NCBI GenBank assembly: GCA_021823085.1
Contig: JAKAPG010000109.1
Span: forward strand, 1 to 5,815
Direction of reading: 5' to 3'
DNA: 5,815 nt
From: Thermoplasmata archaeon
GTDB lineage: Archaea > Thermoplasmatota > Thermoplasmata > Lutacidiplasmatales > UBA184
Shown here: positions 1-5,079 of the stretch, in pieces
Numbering within the stretch: position 1 is the stretch's first letter
Layout of the letters: each line of letters opens with the position of its first letter
The notes under the pieces: generated by a model
What the model was told of the DNA's origin: nothing
What the model saw: only the letters and a program-made list of their open reading frames with translations
Database searches by the model: none
Made by a program: the position numbers and the translations under genes

Positions 1-696
1 ATCTCCCTCAAGGCGTTGCGCCAGCGCATGCTCCTGACCCGCCAAGCGAGCCTCGATCGACTCGCTCGGATCGCCGACTGTGACCGGGAGAGGCTGCACG
101 CCTACCGCCAGGAGGTCCAGGCCGAGGGAATCGCGGATCGGCTCCTTGCGCGGGGAGCCGGCCTCGCGTTCGTCCGAGAGCTGCCGCAGGGACCGTTGTT
201 CTACCTCCTCGTTCGAGCGCTCCGACCCGCGCGGGTCGTGGAAACCGGGGTCCGGCCCGGGTACTCGACGACATGGATGCTGGCCGCGATGGAAGCGAAC
301 CGGTTCGGAGAGCTCACCTCCCTCGGGCCCGGAACCGCCGCAGGGCGTGCGCGGGGCGTTGACGACGTCGGTGTGGGTCAGTTTGTCCCCCCCTCGCTTC
401 GGGGCCGTTGGACGCTCGTCCTCGGGAACACCGAGGAACGGTTCCGATCGATCCTCTCGAGCACCCCCGAGATCGACTTGTTCTTCTACGACAACGGGCC
501 GGATGCGACCCGCGCCCGCTTCGAGATCAAGGCCGCTTGGGAAGCCCTGAGCGAGCGCGGCGTCCTCCTCGCGCATCACGTCGACGCGAACGGCGCGTGG
601 AAGGATTTCTGCGCCCTGCAGGGCCTCCCACCGCAGATCCTTGATCCGGGCCCCCCACCGTTGGGCGCGCTGTCGATGCGCCGCGGCACCACCTAG
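1..696 (+). CDS. Class I SAM-dependent methyltransferase-like protein (5' end probably outside window)
   Basis: Probably a Rossmann-fold methyltransferase or a degenerate relative; the substrate cannot be told. Numbering from a TTG at 16, a helical N-terminus (about 1-70) leads to a glycine-rich loop, VVETGVRPGYST at 74-85, the usual ETGVxxGxST cofactor loop of this family. GQFVPPSLRGRW (121-132), IDLFFYDN (153-160), GVLLAHHVD (182-190) and the final GALSMRRG match the order of blocks in this family. Several usual residues are changed: no aspartate after strand 2 (TSLGPG, 101-106), no histidine in the usual HDS..H block (YDNGPD), and HHVD in place of DDID. The reading frame is open to base 1. 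TTG 16 and ATG 28 are possible starts, but neither has a usefully spaced Shine-Dalgarno sequence, so I treat the 5' end as partial. A run of seven C at 387-393 is crossed without loss of frame, because family motifs continue after it. The gene converges on moaB with 9 nt between their stops. Confidence 0.72.
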   Translation: MSLKALRQRMLLTRQASLDRLARIADCDRERLHAYRQEVQAEGIADRLLARGAGLAFVRELPQGPLFYLLVRALRPARVVETGVRPGYSTTWMLAAMEANRFGELTSLGPGTAAGRARGVDDVGVGQFVPPSLRGRWTLVLGNTEERFRSILSSTPEIDLFFYDNGPDATRARFEIKAAWEALSERGVLLAHHVDANGAWKDFCALQGLPPQILDPGPPPLGALSMRRGTT

Positions 697-705
697 ACCG
701 CGAGC

Positions 706-1230
706 TCAGCGCTCGAGCTCCTCGACGAGATGCTGGGCCGCCGGAAGGATGAGCTTCTCGGTGGCCGTCCTCACGGCACGCTCCGAACCGGGGAGCGCGA
801 AGACCGGCTTACCGTGGATGACGTAGAGCGACGCGCGGCTCATCAGGGCGAGCGCGCCGACCTCTGCGAAGCTCAGATTGCGGTACAGCTCGCCGAAGCC
901 CTCGAGCCTCTGGCCCCCCATCGCGTCCAACGCGTTGACCGTGCGGTCGCGCGAGCTCACGCCGGTCCCCCCAACGGTGATCACCGCTTCGATCTCGGGG
1001 TCGGCGAGCCACGGATCGAGCGTATCGCGGACGTCCGCGACGGAGTTCGCGACGAGCTTGTACTGGACGGTCCGGTGACCGGCGGCCTTGACGAGGTCGC
1101 ACGCGAGGTGGCCGGAGGGGTCGTCCTCTTCGGTATGGGTGTCCGACACGGAGAGGATCCCGAAGTGGAGGGAGCGGTCCCCGTCGAGGTGATGCCGCGA
1201 TCCGCCGGTGGGTTCGGTCTCGGGGGTCAT
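706..1230 (-). CDS. moaB: Molybdopterin adenylyltransferase MoaB/MogA family
   Basis: Cytoplasmic enzyme of molybdenum (or tungsten) cofactor synthesis. Family members activate molybdopterin with ATP to give adenylylated molybdopterin before metal insertion. The 174-residue protein has the complete MoaB/Mog fold pattern: GILSVSDTHTEEDDPSG (24-40), the signature AVITVGGTGVSSRDRT (82-97) that binds the pterin, the block FGELYRNLSFAEVGALALMS (112-131), and KPVFALPGSERAV (141-153). An N-terminal tail of about 20 residues precedes the core. I chose the ATG at 1230 because it overlaps the moaC stop as ATGA, implying translational coupling; the frame stays open further upstream, but that stretch lies inside moaC and has no family similarity. 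It is the last gene of the minus-strand operon, and its stop lies 9 nt from the stop of the convergent methyltransferase-like gene. Archaeal MoaB proteins are usually active adenylyltransferases, so I infer that activity here. Confidence 0.93.
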   Translation of the reverse strand: MTPETEPTGGSRHHLDGDRSLHFGILSVSDTHTEEDDPSGHLACDLVKAAGHRTVQYKLVANSVADVRDTLDPWLADPEIEAVITVGGTGVSSRDRTVNALDAMGGQRLEGFGELYRNLSFAEVGALALMSRASLYVIHGKPVFALPGSERAVRTATEKLILPAAQHLVEELER

Positions 1231-1679
1231 GATCGGTCGGTCCTTCCCTTGTGCTTCACCGCGATGCGGACCGGCCCGAGGGCCGTCGCGGGGTAGAGCC
1301 CGCGCGCATCCTTCTCCAAGTACTTGACCATGTCCCACACGGTCAGCAGAGCGACCGTAGCGCCGACGAGCGCCTCCATCTCGACCCCCGTCGGTCCCAC
1401 CGATTCGGCCTCGGCGGTCACGGTCACCCCCCGCGCCCGTATCGCGATCGCGATCTGGCTCCCCGTAAGGGGCACGATGTGAGCGTGGGGAATGAGCTCG
1501 GACGTCCGCTTCATGGCGAGCAGTCCCGCGACCTCGGCGGCCCCGAGAGCGTCCCCTTTCTGGACGCGGCGCGCCCGCAGCGCGCGCACGGTGGCCGGGC
1601 GCAGGCGAAGCTGTCCCCGGACCACCGCCCGGCGAAGAACATGTGGCTTCTCGGCGACACGACGCTGTCGAGCGGCCAT
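1227..1679 (-). CDS. moaC: Cyclic pyranopterin monophosphate synthase MoaC
   Basis: Acts with MoaA in the first stage of molybdenum cofactor synthesis, converting the MoaA product (3',8-cyclo-7,8-dihydro-GTP) to cyclic pyranopterin monophosphate. The 150-residue protein is close to usual MoaC length. Residues equivalent to the E. coli catalytic set are all present by motif alignment: Lys41 (KGD), His67 in KRTSELIPHAH, Glu100 in GPTGVEMEAL, and Asp116 and Lys119 in WDMVK. The cysteine that commonly precedes the active-site histidine is alanine here. The ATG at 1679 starts 2 nt after the rfcS stop, and the gene ends in a 4-nt ATGA overlap with moaB, so the three genes are very likely co-transcribed. 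The same frame stays open far upstream through rfcS, but nothing there resembles MoaC. No good Shine-Dalgarno sequence is visible, which is consistent with coupling to rfcS translation. Confidence 0.94.
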   Translation of the reverse strand: MAARQRRVAEKPHVLRRAVVRGQLRLRPATVRALRARRVQKGDALGAAEVAGLLAMKRTSELIPHAHIVPLTGSQIAIAIRARGVTVTAEAESVGPTGVEMEALVGATVALLTVWDMVKYLEKDARGLYPATALGPVRIAVKHKGRTDRS

Positions 1680-1681
1680 CG

Positions 1682-2668
1682 TCAGCGGGCCGTCCCCGGG
1701 TCCCGGCTCAAGTGCGCGAGAACCGCCTCGAGCTGGATGCGGTCGTTCGCGCCCTGTGCGATGCGGAACTCCGCCTCCGCGAGGTGTTCGACGAGATCGA
1801 CCTTTCCCGGCGGTGGGACGAGGGAATCCGGAATGTCCGCGATGTAGCTGTGGATGGCGCGCACCACATCCTCCCCGCTGACGCCGCGGTCGGTGAACAG
1901 GCGGAGGAGCAGCGTGCGCGCACCGAAGAAGTCTCCTTTGGCCGCGGTCGCGACGAGCGTTTGGATCTCGCTCTTCAGGGGCACGGCGGCGTGGGCCTCG
2001 ACCGCCGCTTCGGTAACGTGGTCGGTGTCGATCGCGGAGAGTTGGAGGAGGTTCACGCCTCGGCGCATGTCGCCGGCAGCCGCAGCGACCAGCGCGTCCC
2101 GCGCGGCGGGATCGAGGGTCTTCTTCTCGGATTTCGCGATCCGATCGAGGAGGGTCCGGATGGCCTCGGGGGAGTAGGGGCGGAAGCGGAAGAGGGCGCA
2201 CCGCGACTGGATCGGGTCGATGATCCGAGAGGAATAGTTGCACGAGAGGATGAACCGACAGCTGGCCGAGTAGCGCTCCATCAGGCGTCGCAGCGAGGCC
2301 TGGGCCTCGGCGGTCAGGTTGTCCGCCTCGTCCAGGAAGAGGAGCTTGAACCCGACGTCCCCGAGGGGCGCCGTGCGGGCGTATTCCTTGATCTTGGTCC
2401 GGACGGTGTCGATGCCGCGCTCGTCCGAGGCGTTCAGCTCGAGGAAGCTCTCCCTCCAGCCCTCGTGATAGAGATCTCTCGCGAGCGCCAGCGCCGCTGT
2501 GGTCTTGCCGGTGCCCGGGGGTCCGGCGAACAGCAAGTGCGGCATCGACCGTTTCTCGGCGTAGGCACGCAGCAGAGGGACGATGCTGTCCTGCCCCACC
2601 ATCTCCGCGAGGCCGTGCGGACGGTACTTCTCGACCCAGACCGAGCCGGCCGCGCGCTCGCCCATCAT
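1682..2668 (-). CDS. rfcS: Replication factor C small subunit (clamp loader ATPase)
   Basis: AAA+ ATPase of the archaeal/eukaryotic clamp loader. With the large subunit it opens the PCNA ring and loads it at primer-template junctions for the replicative polymerase. The 328-residue length is normal for the family. Visible in order are: WVEKYRP (11-17), the classic RFC N-terminus; Walker A GPPGTGKTT (49-57); ELNASDERGID (77-87); Walker B LLFLDEAD (109-116); sensor 1 around Asn144 (CNYSSRIIDPIQ); the trans-acting SRC motif (155-157); and sensor 2 GDMRRGVN (199-206). A helical C-terminal collar region follows. The start is bracketed tightly: an in-frame TAA lies at 2696-2698 and only ATGs at 2668 and 2665 follow it, so the start is certain within one codon. 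No rfcL gene is adjacent, although the two are neighbours in many archaea. moaC follows after 2 nt. Confidence 0.97.
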   Translation of the reverse strand: MMGERAAGSVWVEKYRPHGLAEMVGQDSIVPLLRAYAEKRSMPHLLFAGPPGTGKTTAALALARDLYHEGWRESFLELNASDERGIDTVRTKIKEYARTAPLGDVGFKLLFLDEADNLTAEAQASLRRLMERYSASCRFILSCNYSSRIIDPIQSRCALFRFRPYSPEAIRTLLDRIAKSEKKTLDPAARDALVAAAAGDMRRGVNLLQLSAIDTDHVTEAAVEAHAAVPLKSEIQTLVATAAKGDFFGARTLLLRLFTDRGVSGEDVVRAIHSYIADIPDSLVPPPGKVDLVEHLAEAEFRIAQGANDRIQLEAVLAHLSRDPGTAR

Positions 2669-2695
2669 CGTCCGCGGTGCGAGGGCGGCGACCCA

Positions 2696-3169
2696 TTAAG
2701 GATTCGCCGTCGGCCCTTCCACGTACTCGCGCTCGTCGGCGAGGTGCCGACGCACCGATTCCGTCACGAGCCGACCGAACTGGCCCAGCGCCTGCCGGTT
2801 TCCCCCGTGATCCTCCCGCGCGACCACGCCAAGGAACCAGCGCAGCTGCTCGAACGATTGGGAGAACCAGCGATGGTCCGCGCGAAGGACGAGCCCGAGC
2901 CGATCCGTCGGACCGCGGACGGGGGGGAGCGCGGTGCGTTCCGCGTGCTCTCGGACCGCGGTCTCGAAGCGGTCGGCCGCCGCCCGCACCCGGTCGAGCG
3001 GATAGGGCTCGGAGATCACGAGCCCGTAGCTGATCCGCTCGTACCAGTTCACGAGGTCCGTGAGCTCCGTCGGAGGGCGGTCCCAATCGATGCTCGCTCG
3101 ATCCGGGTACCCCGGCACTCCCGTCTCGGCCCTCGGGGAACCGGCCCGCATCGCTAACCCGGTCGCCAT
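2696..3169 (-). CDS. Conserved-looking hypothetical protein heading the rfcS-moaC-moaB operon
   Basis: I do not recognise this protein. From the ATG at 3169 it has 157 residues; an internal ATG at 3151 gives 151 and fits the promoter better, because a TATA box centred near 3179.5 would place transcription start about at 3151-3154. The protein is charged, rich in Arg, Glu and aromatic residues, and looks mainly helical (about 35-50, 58-77, 101-118 and 125-147). It has no signal peptide, membrane segment, cysteine pair or nucleotide-binding loop. The most distinctive stretches are LVNWYERISYG (39-49) and ADHRWFSQSFEQLRWFLG (97-114). Codon use and GC content match the neighbours, which supports real coding. 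It is probably the first gene of the operon, with 27 nt between its TAA stop and the rfcS start. A link to replication or to the clamp loader is possible from position alone and is not shown by the sequence. Confidence 0.75.
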   Translation of the reverse strand: MATGLAMRAGSPRAETGVPGYPDRASIDWDRPPTELTDLVNWYERISYGLVISEPYPLDRVRAAADRFETAVREHAERTALPPVRGPTDRLGLVLRADHRWFSQSFEQLRWFLGVVAREDHGGNRQALGQFGRLVTESVRRHLADEREYVEGPTANP

Positions 3170-3175
3170 CGTGCC

Positions 3176-3183
3176 ATTATAAC
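3176..3183. promoter_or_regulatory. TATA box in divergent spacer, possibly bidirectional
   Basis: ATTATAAC is the only AT-rich stretch in the 45-nt gap between the minus-strand operon and sppA. Its core TTATAA (3177-3182) is self-complementary, so it reads the same on both strands. Archaeal TATA boxes are centred about 26-27 nt upstream of transcription start. On the plus strand that gives a start near 3206 and a leader of about 9 nt for sppA. On the minus strand it gives a start near 3153, which suits a leaderless transcript from the internal ATG at 3151. No strong purine-rich BRE is visible on either side, so direction is not decided by sequence. Confidence 0.55.
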
Positions 3184-3214
3184 GGCTCTCGGGCTCCCCG
3201 GTCCGCGAAGGGCC

Positions 3215-4003
3215 ATGTTCGAGCGGCTGGGAGTCATCCAGTTCCGGGGGACGATCCGCGAGCGGTCGGTGGAGCCGTACGTTCGCATGCTGCGCGCGCT
3301 TCGGGACCGTCCTACCGTCAAAGGGGTCCTCCTCGATATCGCGAGCGGGGGTGGCGAGTCGATCGCCTCGATGGACTTCTACCTCGCGGTCAAGCGGCTC
3401 GACAGCGTGAAGCCGGTGGTCGCAAGCATCGGCTCGATGGGAGCCTCCGGCGCATACATGGCGGCCTTGGGCGCCCGGAAGATCTACGCCTACCCCGAGT
3501 CGGCGGTCGGATCGATCGGCGTGATCATGCCGCATCTCGCGGTCCAGGACCTGTTGCGTCGCCTCGGCGTCTCCGTCGAGCTCCTGCACGAAGGGCGGCA
3601 CAAGGATGCGTTCCAGGGAATCCGTCCTCTCGAGGAGGAGGAACGGGCGAAGCTCCGGGCCGTCATCCACGAGGACTACGAGCTCTTCGTCAACCTCGTT
3701 GCGCAAGCCCGGAAGAAGCCGGTGGACGAGATCCGGGGCCTCGCGACCGGCGAGTTCTGGACCGGGAACCGCGCGCGCGAGCTGGGCCTCATCGACGAGC
3801 TCGGCGACCGCGAGCTGGCGCTGGAAGCGCTCGCCCAGATGACGGGAGTGCCCGCCCATCGCGCGGTCCGTTTCTCCCCGCCCCAGCCGTTCCTGCAGCG
3901 GATGCTGTCGGGAAGCATGGACACGGTCGGTCCGGGGTTCCTCGGCCGGCTAAGGGAGAGCATCGAGGACTCGGTCCTCGATCCGTTCGGTTGGCACCGG
4001 TAG
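3215..4003 (+). CDS. sppA: Signal peptide peptidase SppA-type serine protease (S49, ClpP class), no membrane anchor
   Basis: Ser/Lys-dyad peptidase of family S49; relatives digest cleaved signal peptides and other peptides at the membrane. The 262-residue protein has the single-domain S49 layout: GVIQFRGTI (6-14), an oxyanion region KGVLLDIASGGGE (36-48), the nucleophile block SIGSMGASGAYMAA (71-84) with Ser78, AVGSIGVI (97-104), and the general-base block HEGRHKDAF (125-133) with Lys130, followed by ATGEFWTGNRARELGLID (177-194). The oxyanion block has SGGG where SPGG is usual. Most SppA proteins carry an N-terminal membrane segment; none is visible here, and there is no ATG, GTG or TTG in the frame between the TATA box and 3215 that would add one. 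It is therefore either cytoplasmic or peripherally attached; the C-terminal tail (about 225-262) has hydrophobic residues but no clear membrane helix. The Sec61-beta gene follows 53 nt downstream. Confidence 0.88.
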   Translation: MFERLGVIQFRGTIRERSVEPYVRMLRALRDRPTVKGVLLDIASGGGESIASMDFYLAVKRLDSVKPVVASIGSMGASGAYMAALGARKIYAYPESAVGSIGVIMPHLAVQDLLRRLGVSVELLHEGRHKDAFQGIRPLEEEERAKLRAVIHEDYELFVNLVAQARKKPVDEIRGLATGEFWTGNRARELGLIDELGDRELALEALAQMTGVPAHRAVRFSPPQPFLQRMLSGSMDTVGPGFLGRLRESIEDSVLDPFGWHR

Positions 4004-4025
4004 GCCCCCGCCGCCGGGGCGTCGG

Positions 4026-4033
4026 ATATATAG
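4026..4033 (+). promoter_or_regulatory. TATA box for Sec61-beta gene
   Basis: ATATATAG sits in the short spacer after sppA, in otherwise very GC-rich DNA. Its centre is about 27-28 nt upstream of the Sec61-beta ATG at 4057, so the expected transcription start falls at or just before the start codon, giving a leaderless or nearly leaderless mRNA. A GGAG at 4047-4050, 6 nt before the ATG, would act as a Shine-Dalgarno site only on a longer transcript, such as read-through from sppA. Confidence 0.6.
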
Positions 4034-4056
4034 CCCTCTTCGGGTAGGAGCTGGCG

Positions 4057-4221
4057 ATGTCGAGCGGCAAGCAGCGTGGCTTCTCCAGCGCTGCGGGTCT
4101 CATCCAGTACTACGACATGGAGGAGACCCAAGCGGTCAAGATCCACCCGTGGATCATCATCGGGGTGGGTTTCGCGCTCGCCGTTCTGGTCGAGGTGCTG
4201 AACTGGCGCCTGCCCTCGTAG
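4057..4221 (+). CDS. secG: Preprotein translocase subunit Sec61-beta
   Basis: Small tail-anchored subunit of the SecYE-beta protein-conducting channel in the cytoplasmic membrane; it supports co-translational export and insertion. The gene encodes only 54 residues. The N-terminal cytoplasmic part has the archaeal signature: a basic start (MSSGKQRGF), SSAAGLIQYYDMEE (10-23) and AVKIHP (26-31). A single membrane helix follows, WIIIGVGFALAVLVEVL (32-48), and then the short tail NWRLPS. This order and length match archaeal Sec61-beta and not bacterial SecG, which has two membrane helices. The ATG at 4057 has a TATA box about 28 nt upstream and GGAG at 4047-4050. The gene lies between sppA and a HAD phosphatase on the same strand, with a 63-nt gap to the latter that contains only a weak AT-rich patch (GATATC, about 4223-4228). 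Confidence 0.93.
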   Translation: MSSGKQRGFSSAAGLIQYYDMEETQAVKIHPWIIIGVGFALAVLVEVLNWRLPS

Positions 4222-4272
4222 GGATATCTTCGCCGCCGTCGCATCCGCAATCGCCCTGCGGAAACCGGGATT

Positions 4273-4278
4273 GGGGAG
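4273..4278 (+). promoter_or_regulatory. Shine-Dalgarno-like site for the HAD hydrolase
   Basis: GGGGAG lies 6 nt before the GTG at 4285 and supports that codon as the start. With a weak AT-rich patch (GATATC near 4223-4228) as a possible promoter, the transcript would start around 4250 and carry a leader that includes this site; read-through from the Sec61-beta gene would also include it. Confidence 0.5.
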
Positions 4279-4284
4279 ACGACC

Positions 4285-5079
4285 GTGGAGGAGGCCCGCG
4301 AGAGGGACGGACCCACCCTCGTTCTCTTCGACTTGGACGACACGCTCTTCGATGACCGGTACGCCCGCCTGGCCGCGCTCCGGGAGCTGCGGCGCATCGA
4401 ACCCGCCCTCGCGCGACGCCCGCTGTCCCTCCTCAGCCGGGAGTCCGGGCGTCTTTTGGATGCGGGATGCCCGGACGTCCTCTTTGGCGGAGTGCGTGCC
4501 GAGGAGGCCCGAGCGCTCCGATTCGAGCGGCTCGCGATGTTCTGCGGAGAGGAGATGACCGCGCCAAGAGCCCCGGAGCTGGCCGCGCAGTACCGAGCGA
4601 CCCACGAGCAGAACCGACGTGCCGTCCCCGGAGCTCGACGGCTTCTCGAGAAGTTGCGGGTCACGGCGCGCATTGGGATCGGCACGAATTGGATCGGCGC
4701 GGAGCAAGTGGAGAAGCTTCGGGCGATCGGTCTCAACGACGTGGTCGACTTCCTGGTCGCGCCCGATACGACCCACGCCGCGAAGCCGGACCCCCGGATT
4801 TTCCGCCACGCGCTTCGGGTGGGGCAGCAGAGCCCTCCCGAGCGGGCGGTGATGGTCGGCGATTCGCTCGAAAACGATGTGCGAGGGGCCCGCGCGAGCG
4901 GGATCCGCGCCGTCTGGCTCAACCGATGGCGGCTGAGCGCCCCGCCCGGCGAGTCGGTCGCCCAGACCTCCTCGTTCGTTCCTACGCCCCGCGCGCACGA
5001 TCGAATCGTTCGGGGATCTCAGCTTACGACCGGCAGTACCCCGGCCCTTGCGTCGGACGGCGCGAACCCCTCGAGGTAG
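4285..5079 (+). CDS. HAD superfamily phosphatase (subfamily IA-like)
   Basis: Probable Mg-dependent cytoplasmic phosphohydrolase using an aspartyl-phosphate intermediate; the substrate is unknown. All four HAD motifs are present: motif I FDLDDTLFDD (15-24) with nucleophile Asp16 and acid/base Asp18; motif II GIGTN (131-135) with Thr134; motif III Lys167 in AAKPDPRIF; and motif IV VGDSLENDV (191-199) with Asp193 and Asp198. A helical cap of about 100 residues lies between motifs I and II, as in subfamily IA (phosphoglycolate phosphatase and YjjG-like nucleotidases). The GTG start is chosen for its GGGGAG site and because motif I begins about 14 residues in, the normal distance. The fold should end near residue 247 (DRIVRGSQL); the last 17 or so residues look like an unstructured tail and run across the end of taw1 on the other strand. 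At 264 residues it is slightly longer than usual. Confidence 0.9.
   Translation: MEEARERDGPTLVLFDLDDTLFDDRYARLAALRELRRIEPALARRPLSLLSRESGRLLDAGCPDVLFGGVRAEEARALRFERLAMFCGEEMTAPRAPELAAQYRATHEQNRRAVPGARRLLEKLRVTARIGIGTNWIGAEQVEKLRAIGLNDVVDFLVAPDTTHAAKPDPRIFRHALRVGQQSPPERAVMVGDSLENDVRGARASGIRAVWLNRWRLSAPPGESVAQTSSFVPTPRAHDRIVRGSQLTTGSTPALASDGANPSR

Noticed and set aside
387..393. Run of seven C suggesting a frameshift in the methyltransferase-like gene
   Set aside because: Family-like blocks lie in the same frame on both sides (VETGV before; VPPSLRGRW and IDLFFYDN after), so the frame is intact.
730..1296. A 188-codon open frame on the plus strand opposite moaB
   Set aside because: moaB has every family motif on the other strand; this frame is its complement and resembles nothing.
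1227..3086. A 619-codon open frame on the minus strand across moaC, rfcS and part of the unknown gene
   Set aside because: Only the last 150 codons resemble a protein family (MoaC). The rest is the off-frame of rfcS and its upstream gene, is rich in Arg, Pro and Gly, and stays open because stops are rare in GC-rich DNA.
1643..3157. A 504-codon open frame on the plus strand opposite moaC, rfcS and the unknown gene
   Set aside because: It is antisense to genes with complete motifs, shows no family motif of its own, and has the composition of a shadow frame.
4004..4020. GC-rich hairpin after sppA as a terminator
   Set aside because: Only a 5-bp stem in two competing registers and no following T-run; archaeal termination depends on U-rich tracts, which are absent here.
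3676..4998. A 440-codon open frame on the minus strand opposite sppA, Sec61-beta and the HAD gene
   Set aside because: Antisense to three well-supported genes, crosses two promoter regions, and has no recognisable domain.
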